Source of the DNA: Thozetella sp. PMI_491
Taxonomy: Eukaryota; Ascomycota; Sordariomycetes; Chaetosphaeriales; Chaetosphaeriaceae
Length of the DNA: 64,000 nt
Assembly: GCA_021432635.1 (NCBI GenBank)
Contig: MU270016.1
Location: 714,324 to 778,323 of the forward strand
Reading direction: 5' to 3'
Below, in pieces: positions 24,507-36,191 of this stretch. The position numbers and the translations under genes were made by a program. Within the stretch, counting starts at the first letter, position 1, and each line of letters begins with the position of its first letter. A model generated the notes under the pieces. It did not search any database. It was not told the origin of the DNA and saw only the letters and a list, made by a program, of their open reading frames with translations.

Positions 24507-25860
24507 TACTTTACCACGACTACTCGTATAAAGTTTGAAATTTTTTTGATTTATTGTAGTGCACGGATCGGTTTACTGGGGATCCCAAATCTGACCTAGG
24601 TGAACCAACATCAAAGGTTTGGTCTGCGATACGTTGCTTGAGCTCTCATCGATGTTCTCTTTATAATTATCCATTGTGTTACCTTAACCCAGTTAAGGTG
24701 GTCCTTTTCCGGCAAGGCGGATATAGATGCCATCGCGTTGTATCATCCACAGTCCATTCAACAAGTATATTTTCACTCCCAGGCCAGACTAGCTATGCAT
24801 CACTTTCATGTATCACGGCCACTCCTTCTTCCAATGTTCAGAATTGCACAAGCTCATCCAATTTACTCTCTCCCCACCAATCACGTTGCATCGCTACAAT
24901 GTATCGGTGGGCACGTGGCCGCTTACCGTCATCTACCTAGACATGCCAATGGAAGAGTCGACATATCTAGCCAGCTACTGTTAACTTTGTCAGTTTTTAA
25001 GTATTCGCCTCTGTCTTCAGGGGCAATTAAATGTTTCGGAGACTTCAGAAATATCATTGCCATGGGTTTTATTTGACTGTCTCCTTTGTTCCCGAGTTAA
25101 ACCTTAGCGTGTATATAATGCTAAATAAAGCCATCCAAAGGTCAATTACTGAGATGGAAAGTATTCCGATTAATCTAGCTATACGACGATCGTTAAACAT
25201 TTCCCTGCGTTCTCATGGTGTGCATAGATGCGTCGAGTAGTATCCCTGGCTCATATTTCTTAATGGCACACCCTGACTTCGAACTGCCTCACTGAGGGAC
25301 GACCAGCGAAAGAGACAGTGGGTAGCTAGCAGCCTTTTAACGTGGTGCAGTTATCCCGGTTTGGGCATATACGAGGCGTCTCTTTTCGGCACGAATCTCG
25401 CCGGGTCGTATCGCAATATCTTGCATAGTCTAATGACAGGTCCCTCGAGTCCTTCATTAATATGCATGTAAGTATACTATTTACCATATCCGGATCAAGT
25501 TTAAGCGGCGTATGCTCTCGTCATTGGCATCCTTGTATCACTTGCATCGTGCCTAGGATATTAACAGCGTCCTTGAGATTGTAAGCTATATATGAAACCT
25601 AACGCACTTCCGATCGCTATGCCAAGATAGGACGCCACCATTATTAGCCTGAGCCTAGCGAGCGGTCCAACGGTACAATTATAAATGTCGGGGTCCCGTT
25701 CCTGCGGAAGAGGATAGAAGGCAGGGCAGCACATAGGGAAGAAGTTCTCAGAGGGGGGCAAACACCATCAACGCTCGCCGCTGTCATGTTGTAACAAGCC
25801 TGCAACAAGCCCGCAACATGCCTAAGCCCTATTACGAAGGGAAGTCTCCTGGCGCTGAAG

Positions 25861-26770
25861 TTTACTATGCTGAATGGCATCACGTGCTCTTGCTACGTTA
25901 AATATCGCCACCAACAAATGGGCCTCCATTCGCCTCGGCACCAGCGAAGCAGGGTGCACTGTCTACGTTAAAACACTCGTACGCGCCTATCCCTATCCCC
26001 AAATTTTCATGGGTTACCACTAGATCTTTGTCTAGTACGACCTATCGAGCCCCTACCTAGGCTTTAAGGGCGTAGCGATTAGCTACAACAGTCAGGACCA
26101 AGCCAAGCGGACGATGCGGGAGCTGTGCAAGGTTTACATAATGCCAACCTGGAGTAAGCGGCAGTTTTTTATGTAGGACCAGTGGGATTGCATAAAACCG
26201 CGGGAAGAAGCATCGCTATGGCAAAGCCGATGGCGGCTTTCCTGGCGCGACTAGTAATAGCCATGCGCCGGGCCGGCCAGAATGAACTCCAGCCAGAATG
26301 AACTCCAGCCAGAGTTCGGCACAGGTGTCTTAGCGGCCACGCAGCGGCAGTGGGGCTTTGCTAGGCGGGAAATATATTATGCGTGGAGTCGGGAATGCCT
26401 GAAGGTGGCGGGCCGGCACAGCTGTCGCTTCGGGAACCTGCCTGGGGGCGATACGTTAGCGCTATTCTTGCCCATGCTAGATATGGTCCTGCTATAGCGC
26501 ACGTACCTACTGTTCCCCGTCTACTACCACGAACGTGTGTGGCATGTGTGAGCAGGCGAGTTAGACGCGACGTCGCAATGGGCGAGAAAGTCCTCGAAGT
26601 CAGTCTTGAGGATATACGCAAGGCTCGGCATGTTGCGTTTGATGAGGATAAATCCTTCGCTGCCCCCCTCCAGGCACGGCCGAGCCGAACAGGGCACAGA
26701 CGTGAGATAAGAGAAAAAATCAAGCTAAGTCCTAGGCCTACTAGCCAGCAGTACAAGTATCTGCGGTAGA
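25861..26770 (+). other. Decayed coding-like sequence, possible retroelement relic
   Basis: One frame between about 25880 and 26240 reads as protein-like text interrupted by stops (for example YLGFKGVAISYNSQDQAKRT and TMRELCKVYIMPTWSKRQFF). Further on, near 26580-26650, a segment reading GEKVLEVSLEDIRKARHVAF resembles the C-terminal integrase region of Ty1/copia elements. A 16-base unit (CAGAATGAACTCCAGC) is repeated twice at about 26278-26310. No intact gene. The retroelement assignment is weak and rests on one short similarity. Confidence 0.28.
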
Positions 26771-27222
26771 TATTTTCAGGCTAAGCTTGGTATTTGCCGG
26801 ATGGGCAGGAGAAGTTCCTCCGGTGAAGCCATCGTCATGAGAAGAGACCGAACGGACCGACAGTGTACTCTCTCAATGCGTGCATCATAAAAGCGAACAA
26901 AACATTTTTCCGCTTGTCCGTAAAGTTAAGAAAACTAGTAGACCGACATCTCCAGTCGACGAAAAGCAGCAGTACTTCGCTCGGTTGAGGTCATGCTCTC
27001 CTATCACTGTCATGCCAGGCCGTTGACGTTCGAGATTAGGCAAGCAATGTTTTTATCATACTCACTATTTTCTATTGGGACTTTCCGGCAGGGTTGAGTC
27101 TGGCATGGTGACCCGAGCGAGGTTGATGTCCAAACTCGGAGCGATCGCCATTTCTGCCCCGGAATGCGTCTCGTAGATGCCGAAATGGAACTCCCTCAAC
27201 AGGGTTTGCACAGGAAAGACTA

Positions 27223-27391
27223 CAGTCTTCTTGCATAATAATGTATGGCGTGTACCTGTTTTGCAGGGGGTTGACCCACCTTCTAAAGGGTTCTTGTAGG
27301 TTCCTTTGCCATACAACTCTCACTCTAGAGATACTTATTCGCCACAGCGCCCCAGTAAGTACAGATTTAACATTATTATGCACGAAGACTG
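27223..27391. mobile_element. Second TIR miniature element, 169 bp, flanked by TA
   Basis: Left end CAGTCTTCTTGCATAATAAT and the reverse complement of the right end CAGTCTTCGTGCATAATAAT match over 21 of 22 bases. TA flanks both ends (27221-27222 and 27392-27393). The ends begin with CAGT like the 415-bp element, but the rest of the TIR differs, so it is a separate family with the same TA-targeting habit. No coding capacity. Confidence 0.75.
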
Positions 27392-27455
27392 TAGTCTGGG
27401 TATTCTGTCTTCTCCAGGCCGCACGCATGAACCGAAGCTAGTACCAATTTGGAAG

Positions 27456-28020
27456 TAGCTCTCAGATTATATCAAACCTCGACTTATATCGACCCTCAAG
27501 TAGAAAAGGCACGGCTCACATAGCATGAGTCGTGGTGTCTATATCGATATGGAGTGGGCTAAGCGAACTTGTTGGATTGCGTATACAATTGACAGGTATC
27601 TTGGTGTCGTGTTGGACGGCTGAGAAAGGATCGTGACGATGATATCGACCAATTTTTCCCCGAGAGCGTTATCAAAGAGTGAATGGCCGTACACGAGACT
27701 ACAGGGCCGGAATGGCTGGAAGAATGTCACGATGATGCCCTGATATCCCATGCTGAGTGAGTTCTTCCCTTACTTGGCGCCACGCCTGCGATCGCTGCAG
27801 GGACCCTACTGACCAACTTTGTACAGGACTGGCACAGGTCGTAATTGTAATATCACGAGAGGTCTACTTGACGAAACTCCCAAATATCAGACAATTGCTG
27901 CAGCAAACCGGGCGCTACGTGAGCTACGAGAGTGGAAGTCTGATCTCCTACCTCATCTCGGTACCATCAACCCTTCCAGCCTTATTTTTAGCATTAGCCG
28001 TTAAGCTATTACCTTACATT
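27456..28020 (+). pseudogene. Broken fungal-specific transcription factor (middle homology region remains)
   Basis: The plus strand spells the fungal-specific domain of a Zn2Cys6 regulator in pieces that change frame: EWAKRTCWIAYTIDRYLGVV (27551 onward), then in another frame RDDDIDQFFPESVIKE and a stop, then PEWLEECHDDALISHAE. After an intron-like gap come LAQVVIVISREVYLTKLPNI and, in a third frame, ALRELREWKSDLLPHLGTIN. At least two frameshifts and a stop separate these parts, and no zinc cluster is found upstream. The order matches living paralogues, so this is a true gene remnant. It lies between two intact regulators of the same superfamily. Confidence 0.8.
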
Positions 28021-30117
28021 ACCACATTTCATGTAGTACCACTTAACAGCTGCTCCTTTTCCCCTGGGCATTGGGATAATAACCCCAATGGGGTATACGC
28101 TGGGCCTCTTGATACGGGGCGGAGATGCCAACCTATACTACAATAATTGGAACAGCAGTCATGGATGCAGCTCGGGGATGCAGAGCCAGGGGGGATTCAT
28201 GGCAAGTTCGCCAGCGGTAACATGTGCGGGGAATAAGCTGATCCCAGTAGATAGGCCCTGCCGCGTGCTACTTATGACTGCATTAACCAAATTACGGTAT
28301 TTTTACTATTAGATGGAGTGCGGACGATCGAAACCGATGAAAATCAAAGGAATCACGAAGAGGGGTAAGGCAGATTGAGTGACTAGGGGATAATTATATA
28401 TCATGAAGAGTTAAAGTCAAGATTCAACAGCTTATACTACGACTTGGCACGCATTTTGGGGCCCTACACATCACGGCAAGTCCATAGTATAGCTCTAAGC
28501 TTTAGATGCTTATATATACTATGTATCACGGCAATTAACGGATATGGAGGCAGTTCTCAAGCAAGAAGTACGATCAGTTGAGGATACTATGCTAAGGAGA
28601 GAAACCCCAACATGACTGTTAGCGTGAAAGATTTGGTGGTTGTCCTGACAGTGAATTATGAGCTGTGAGGAGCGGCAGCAAGGAGAAGAAGCGCTGATAA
28701 GGCTGCTGATAGTGTCCACGGTGCAGCCTCAAAGTCTGCCGCCGTCATGGATAGGAAATGGTTGTCGGTCTTTTCGGCCCTATTTCCCGTCCTCGCCTCG
28801 GTTACTTCAATCTTCCGCATACGCCGTCGCGGTTACAATGTTGGGATTGCCCCGGCGGTAGTAGCAGCCCCGAGCCTCCGCTGGACTTATCACTATTCCC
28901 CAACAGTATCCACTGTTCACGCAGCTTCTAAGTCTGCGTCAAGCATCGCTCCTTATTCCACCAACATTGAGTACTGGTCATATAGGCGGAATTTCCTCGT
29001 CTGGTCATGCAGGGCCTCAGACGTCCATGCCGTTGCGAAACTCGCCCCTTCCATGCGCATCGCAGGTTGCGTAGTTGAGTTTCAAAGCCGGAATCCTGGC
29101 AGTTTGCTAAAAATATCTACAATGAGTTCGTGGTTTCTGCCAGCATAAAGGATAGATTAATACGTAGTGACTGAAAGGTGGGACCACTCCATTACTCGAC
29201 AGTTCACTTGAGTACTGGTGATGCCTACATTTGACCTGATGGGCACAGCGAGAGGGTTTGCCCTCTCCAATAATGACGAATTGCTCTGACGATCGGGTCT
29301 CGGCCCAAACCACACATCATCCGAGAGCTTCACCTGCGTAATAGCTCATTGGTTTCCTTCTGTCGCGTTTCTTAATGCCGATCGTCATTCCCTAATTGCT
29401 AACCACCAGATTCCAATCCGCCGGTCTGTATCGATGCTAATTTTTCGGAGCGTATCTGACGCCCCTCCGGACAAGTCACGGTCATTTTCTAAGCGCCGAG
29501 ATGTCCGATTTCGAGGTCCACAGACCCGTCAGGGGCCAGAATTAGCGCTAAAGGCGGGATGGCAAGCATGCATGCACCTGGTCGTAGTTAATCCAGGCTC
29601 CCCTGATCTTTGGCGAGGCCGGTAAACTTGCCTGCACAAGAACCTTGCCCTGCCCCTGGGGGGCCGTCTGCCTAACTAATTAATGCAGATCTTAAGCAGG
29701 CTTTAAAAGCTTGTTACCTGATTATCATCAGGACTCCAGTTATAGGGGAGATTGTTCAGGTGCCCAACGTAGTGGGAAATTTTCGAGGCATTGGTATTAA
29801 TCTTTCGACTTGTTAAGCGACTAGGCCTAAGGTGTTTAAACTTCGGCTCCTGGAAGAATAACCCAACAAGGAAATGACCCGCGAGGGTCTTAGCTAGTCA
29901 CCGAGTCTCCACGCCTCCTTGTCCATCACCACATGAGGCTGGCGGGACCGTTCAACAGAAGCTGACTCGACTAAATTAGAACACTTTGTCCTTGGGAGAA
30001 GGCCGGGCGGTTTGGTATATGAAGCTGTTGATCTCTGCATTTGCTGTCACCCCCAAAATTGCGGACAAAGGAAAACGTTGACAGACATCTTCGATCTCAG
30101 TGCAGCTCCAGCCATCT

Positions 30118-31533
30118 ATGAACCCCGAAACGACGACCTCCAAATATTACAATACGCCGAAGAGCACCATGTCTATTGCCAGGAAGGTAGGGTATTCAAG
30201 GTGTCATCTTCTATCCAGAACACCGCGGCTGACCAACACGTTCCCAGGCAGTTATCATCGGCGCGGGTCCAGCGGGGCTAGCTGCCGCCATACGGCTCAA
30301 GACATACAACGGCATCGATACAGAAGTATACGAAATCCGGCCGGAACCGACCACGCTGGGCGGTGCTGTCAATATTCCTTCTAATGGACTTCGCTTATTT
30401 GACCGATTGGGCCTCTACGCCGAGCTCACAGCACGCGGTTCCTCTGCTTCACAACTCATAGTACACTCAATGCAGAGTTCAGTTCTCGTGGATGTGGACA
30501 TGGCAGGCTGGAGCCGGCAAAAATGGGGTTTGGGTCCATGCGCATCTTGCGGACGGACCTTGTCGATGTGCTCCACAAGGCAGCACACAGGGAAAACATC
30601 CCCGTCCACTTTGACAAGCGAATGACGGGTATCGTGGAAGACGAGAAGGAGGTCACGATCTACTTCGCCGATGGTACAACCGCAACTGCAGATCTGCTTC
30701 TTGGGTGCGACGGAATACACTCAGCCGTCCGCAGGCTCCATGTCAATCCCGACATCTCGCCGGTTTACTCTGGGATTTCCAACATGTACAGCATCGTACC
30801 GGCATCCCGCCTATGTGGGAAAGAAAATACCATCACCCCGGCGCTCCACGGCACGTTAACCCCCGAAGGTCTCCTTGGCCTGATGCCCTGCACTCAGTCC
30901 GGAGACCAAGTGTACTGGTTCTACTCACGTGAGGTTGCGGTCCCGGGCGGGGAAGGGAACCGTGAAGGATGGGAAGCCTTTGGTCAGCACGAGATTGACG
31001 ACTTCCGAAGCAACATCCAGCGAGTCATCATGGATGCACGGGGCGAATGGGTGCATACCCTCCGCGAAGTTGTCCAGAAGACCGATACGATCAAGTTCTA
31101 CCCAATATATAAGATGCCCCTCGCCAGGACTTGGTCTACAAGACGTTGTCTGCTCTTAGGAGATGCCGCCCATGCGATGCAGCCGCATGTAGGCCAAGGC
31201 ACTTCGATGGCTCTCGAGGATGTCTTCCTGCTCTCTCGACTCCTGGAAAGTAACTCACACTCACTGATCGAAGTTTTTGCCGAGTACGAAACTGTCCGTC
31301 GTCCCCGGGTCGAAGCAATTGGGCGTGCCTCGACCGAAAACGGAGAGATTCGAAAAAACACCACCAGCACGGCTCTAAAGATGAAAGAGATGGCGATTGG
31401 GGTTGGCTTTTGGCTGTACAAGACCGCTCGGCTACAAAAGTTTGGCATCGGTATGAACCAGAAGGACTTTGTGTACGACATCTTGGACGAGCCAATCTGG
31501 TCATCAACGAAGGGAAGAATGTCCCCATCGTAG
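30118..31533 (+). CDS. Class A FAD-dependent monooxygenase (salicylate hydroxylase-like) with an apparent frameshift
   Basis: Aromatic-hydroxylase-type flavoenzyme. Exon 1 is 30118-30186, the intron is 30187-30247 (branch CTGAC), and exon 2 runs from 30248. The FAD motif is GAGPAG (28-33); LLLGCDGIHSAVR (DG motif) and LLGDAAHAMQPHVGQGTS (GD motif) are intact. The upstream frame (ends DMAGWSRQK) and the downstream frame (begins GFGSMRILRTDLVDVL) meet at a run of five A at 30519-30523 and differ by one base. One more A would give an uninterrupted protein of about 451 residues. No intron fits there. Read literally, the gene stops at about 30625 and is a young pseudogene; a sequencing error in the homopolymer is equally possible. 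Codon 18 (ATG 30169) is an alternative start. Confidence 0.8.
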
Positions 31534-32400
31534 CAAACTGTCGAAGCACGGGGCAAGGGCTGCGTCTTACTGTCATACTCTCTTTGCCTCTCCGCGTCTT
31601 ACATAGCCCCCCCACTAGGCCCAGAGATTCCCATGGAAGCTTTCACCAGGTTGTGCCCCCAATGCAGTTGTATATTAGCCCAGCACTAGTTACCTCAGCC
31701 GCTATCATAGCGCATCATTCTGCTAGATCATCGCTTTGAGATTGACCCCAAGAAAAGACCCCTGCGCGTCGTCGTTTCAGAAGTTTGATGATTCACGAAG
31801 CAATTAGCGAGCTTGGTCGGTGCGGAGAATTAGGAAAAGTCCGACGCGCGCTGGCTCCCTAGCCTGCTTTGCTAGGGGTAGGTAGTGCGTCACTTCGGCG
31901 GACATGTTGGCCCATAAAGGGATAGATCAAACTTAAGCGCGAATCTGCGTACCTCCCGTGTATACATACATACCTGCTTCTGAATCTTCCCTCCTCCTTG
32001 TATTTTCTAAGTGACCATTTAGCCGGTGGTATTGATTACCATCCTCTAGTTCACGAGTTTCCCCGTATACACTTATCTTAGTCGCGAACACACATTCGCG
32101 GCAGTGGCCCGGGCCCACTCGGAACATTTCTACATTCGTAGCACTGCGGCCCTCCAGATTCTAGTGCCACGCCTAAGCGAAAGTGCAACGGTAGCTGACG
32201 ACTAGGGCAACTCTTCCATACGTCTATAGTGGACTGGTCTGCCAAAGCTAGCCCAACACCCCTGCGTCCGGCTCAGGGGCGGCGGCTCGAGGCAGGCATT
32301 CATCACTGTGCAGGGAATCCGTGACGGTTGCCATGTCCCGTCCTTCTCCCTTCCTGCAGGCTCCAGCTTAAGCGACCCTGTGTTATGAAAGTTTTCCATC
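31534..32400. other. Intergenic between the FAD monooxygenase and the second regulator
   Basis: About 870 bases without a supported gene. It should carry the regulator's promoter. Short open frames here show no domain. Confidence 0.45.
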
Positions 32401-34623
32401 ATGCCTGAAGACGAGCCGGTCAAGAGGGGAGTCCTGCCGGGCGCGGGTCGTCCAATTCGATGGGTGCAAAAGGAGCTTGGCAGCGACAAGACGGGCCAGC
32501 CAAGTCGCGTCTGTGATCGATGCATTCAGTAGGCCTGAATTATGCTCGATTGCGTAGCCTTCTCTGATTTTTCTTCTTAGGAAAAAGACCAGGTGTATGA
32601 TACGAGCTTGCCAGATGCGAGCAATCCTGTCTTGGCTGACACTTGTTTATATTCTACTAGGTGATGTGAAGAGTCCCTGCTGTTCCGCGTGTGCCGAGGC
32701 CGCCACAAAGTGCACCTATTCCCAGATGCGAAAAAGACCGGGGCCAGTCAAGGGGACTCACAAGAAGACCAGGGGCAGGCCGACAGGACAGGCCTCCTCA
32801 ACAGAAGGTATGTGTAGGGGAGCCAAAAAGAGTCGGCCAACCAACGCTGATTTTGAATAGCAAGCCCACCGAAACAGCAAATCACTGCCGAAATAGACGC
32901 ACCACAGTCCGAACCTCTCGCGGTAGACCTCTCGATCGAGACCTTCTTCCAGCAGATGGTCCCGGACACCACTCCCATCACCTTTGGCTCCGTAGCGCCG
33001 TTCGAACCCTGTCTTACACCACAGCTTTCGGACAATATAGACGAACTGTATGATAATATAAAGGAATGACTGCCGGAATTTTTGCTGATGTTCTTCTCTA
33101 CTAGGACGGAGAATTTTGCGCTGACTGTCAATCAAGCATTTCCTTTGTTTCCACCGGGGGCTCTCTCGGACCAGATCAAAAATGGCACCATCTGCAATGC
33201 TCTGCCGTCAATAATTCTATATCTGTCGGTCGAAACCATGGGAGTTTATTGCTGGCGCCGAGATATGAACGTGGACCAAGCGCTGCACCGCTTCACCAAG
33301 TCCGTCGCAGTCAGCACAGAGACCGTCGTGGACCCGCTGGCTCTTAACCAGTGGCGAACGGCATGCCTGCTCTCCTGGTATTGCTTCCAGCAGTCTCCCA
33401 GCAATGATGAGGTCATCCGCATTGCCGTGTTGACCCGGAAGGCGTACCAATGCGGGCTACATCAGATCGACAGCGAAGAAAATCGCGCATCTTTTGGCTG
33501 GGATTTGGTCGGGCAAGAGACTCTGGAGGACTGGCGCCATGTCTGGTGGTGCATCTACGCTCTGGACTGCCATGCGAGCTTCTTGACTGCAACACCTCAC
33601 CTAGTCGAATCGGACAGTATAATGACCGCACTGCCACGAACGCAGCCACAGCCGGGGTGCAACTGGAATCTTGCTTCGCCGAAGCATTTTCTGACTTCGG
33701 ACTGGGGAAACATGTGGAGGGTTATCGAAGAAATCTCGAACGCCGGTGGGGACAAGACATGCAGCCTCCACACTGCCGTCAGCATATTGCTGAAAGAGGC
33801 GACGACTCTCCGCCGCCTGCATAACCAAAACCCGCGCCAGTCCATTCGCGACCGTATGTCCGCTTTGGAGGACTATCTGAGCGCCGTCCAGCTCGCACTG
33901 CCGCCCAACTATATGCGACAATCACGCGATATTCTTCATGGAGAATCAGATGTGGCCTATCACCGGCGGCTGCTGACCTCCTTGAAGATATACTCTTCGA
34001 GGCTGCTGCTTCGCCTCCCTTTCCCTTGCCTACTCGACACGGCCGAGTGGGACGGACGATGGCAAGAAACCCTCAAGGTCTGCTACCAAATGGTCGCCAT
34101 CATACAGCAGTGGGATATCCGGTGCATGCCGGCAGTTGACCCGTCGATTTATTTTGTCACTCTCTCCCTTCTCATTCTGCTGCACCTGCATAGCCTCTCT
34201 ATCGCAGTCCCACAGCCGGCACTCTACGAGCAGCTCACACGCCGAAAGGACATTGTTCGGCTGTTCTTGCGCAATTATGCAATGAACTGGTCTCTACCCC
34301 GGTACTTTTTAGGTACGAGTTGATATGCTCACCCCCTCCGGAAGAATTCTAGTAGCTAACTGTCTCGTGCTACAGAATCCTATGACGTGTTCGCGTATAA
34401 ACTAACTATGCCTTTATGCCCCCAGGACATAATGCTGGTTATGAGTCAGTTCCATGGTCCATTGCACCGTAAATGGCTTAAATTCCTGTCCCTTAGCCCT
34501 CCAATGGGCTCCTGTGCGGACGATTACCAAGCTCTAGCAGCTATTAATGTGATCCCTGTCCCCGCCGCTCCAGCTGCGGGGAGGCCTAGGCCAGCAGACG
34601 GCTTCGGAGTTTGGACGATTTGA
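32401..34623 (+). CDS. Second Zn2Cys6 transcription factor
   Basis: Predicted nuclear regulator of 643 residues from six exons (32401-32528, 32581-32594, 32661-32807, 32861-33047, 33105-34312, 34376-34623). The zinc cluster is assembled across three exons: C38-x2-C41-x6-C48, then C54 or C55, C58 and C65. The middle exon is only 14 nt. A basic linker follows (RKRPGPVKGTHKKTRGRPTG). The fungal-specific region includes ALHRFTKSVAVSTETVVDPL, WRTACLLSWYCFQQSPSNDE, KAYQCGLHQIDSEENRASFG and WRHVWWCIYALDCHASFLTA. All junctions keep frame with GT-AG sites. It lies next to the frameshifted FAD monooxygenase and may have controlled it. The micro-exon is the least secure element but is required to complete the cysteine pattern. 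Confidence 0.87.
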
Positions 34624-36191
34624 CCCACTTTCCAGTCTATAATTGGATCTATAGAGCGAGCTTCTTGACCAGCAACTAGCATTATGGCTATTTCCTGAAT
34701 AAATATGTACTTTTATATTTGTTTACTTTTCTTGGTGTCTGTGCAGAGGAGGGGTTCTGGTAGCCAAGGAGAATGAAGGAGACATGAAAAAGAAAAGAAC
34801 GTAGTCTCTGTTGAGCAGATTTGCACTGGTAGTGCCCCGGCAAGCAAGGAGCTGGATGGAGATGGCAGGGACAGCGACGACCCCTCCAAAAGAAACACCA
34901 GGGCACGCACCTGTTAGGTACTGAATTGACTAATCACATGCTAGCTTCTCTCCGGACTTCAAGAGTCTAACCGACATCCCGACATTGAATAATAGTAGCT
35001 GTTGTTCGAAATCTGCCATAGGTTTGATCTACAATGCTGTACATGATGCATGGCTAGACAGCTGCCCGGATGGGCTTCTTAACGATAGCTGCTTGCAGCC
35101 GGCCAAACGTGGACGGTAGCAAGGCATGTCCATGATATATCACCCCGTGTTACAGCACTTGCTCGGTTGGAGTATGAGACATAGGAAGGACCTCGGGTGG
35201 CGTTGCTTGGCCATGGGGTGGTCGCCTGAGTTACGCAGATCGTCGATTCGGCCAGGTTCCGGTGGAGGATTTCCCGAGGGAAAGGTGCAGGGGATTTGCG
35301 GGGGGATGATCCGGCGTATTTATGTGCCTCATCCTAACCTATTGCAGTAAGTTCCCCTTCCTGAGTCTGTACTGTACCTCAGAGATAATGCCATGTCAGA
35401 AATGGCCGAAGGTGGCGTGGATGCCCTCAGCCCCTTGTCTTGAGCCTGGGTAAGCATTATCCATGCGGAACTAATGCAACGATAATTCAATTGAGTATGG
35501 TATGGTACAATATGGCAGTTGGACACAAGTGCCTGGTCCGGGGGCTAGATGTGTTTATCACGCCAGGTTCGTGACTAAGAGGCACCATAGCTCTAGTCAT
35601 ATGCGCAAATATTGTTGGTAGACACTGGAGTTCTGGAAGCTGAGTTCCAAAACACGGGCAGCTGGTAGCAACTTGAGTTGGCTTGCTGAAGTACCGTTTA
35701 GCTAGCAAGTCGATGTGCCGACTGTCACACCAGCATATCAACCAATACGCCTGATGTGGAGTTGGAGAGAGAAACTCGGGAGAATTCATCAATCACAGAC
35801 CTCAGCACCCTGCAGCCCTAGTTGTCATCGTCCCCCCACATTCCTAAGAAAGGGTCGCTCCGGGAAGTCCTCGAGTGGGGCAGTGCTGTAGCCGAGGGCC
35901 GTGGAGGATCCGGAGGCGTTGCGGGGCCCCACAGGTACGGAAAAGATGGGAGCCACACCAGTCACTCACCAAAACTATTAACGCTTCATTACACCTGCAG
36001 TCTTGCCTTTAAGAAGTCAGTTGCATGTGAGTGACCTTGGCGGCATGTGATCTTATCTGTTCCGGCGATGGGTTTATTCCTGTTGTCACTACGCTATTTA
36101 ATTGGCATTCCGTTGCCTCAGAATTTACCGGGCTGTCTCCATGGAAGCATGGATTTCCCACTCTACTGGTTTTCATCAGGATTGTAAAGCC
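34624..36191. other. 1.6-kb intergenic region, no gene supported
   Basis: Only short open frames on both strands, none with a recognisable domain or splice-linked partner. The right end should hold the receptor gene's promoter. Confidence 0.45.

Larger units (their letters stand above)
21885..30117. other. 8.2-kb gene-poor, decayed stretch
   Basis: No intact conserved gene is visible. It contains two TIR miniature elements and a broken transcription factor (listed separately), plus A/T-rich patches around 22.2 kb and 23.1-25.2 kb. An open frame with an ATG at 28747 (133 codons) carries three loosely similar VHAASKSAS-like segments but no known domain, so I leave it as doubtful. Near 25.9-26.8 kb there are coding-like stretches broken by stops. 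The content suggests repeated transposon insertion and gene loss inside a metabolic neighbourhood. Confidence 0.6.

Noticed and set aside
28747..29148. 133-codon open frame with three loosely repeated VHAASKSAS-like segments
   Set aside because: No known domain and located in a decayed region; the repeats are too diverged to argue a real protein.
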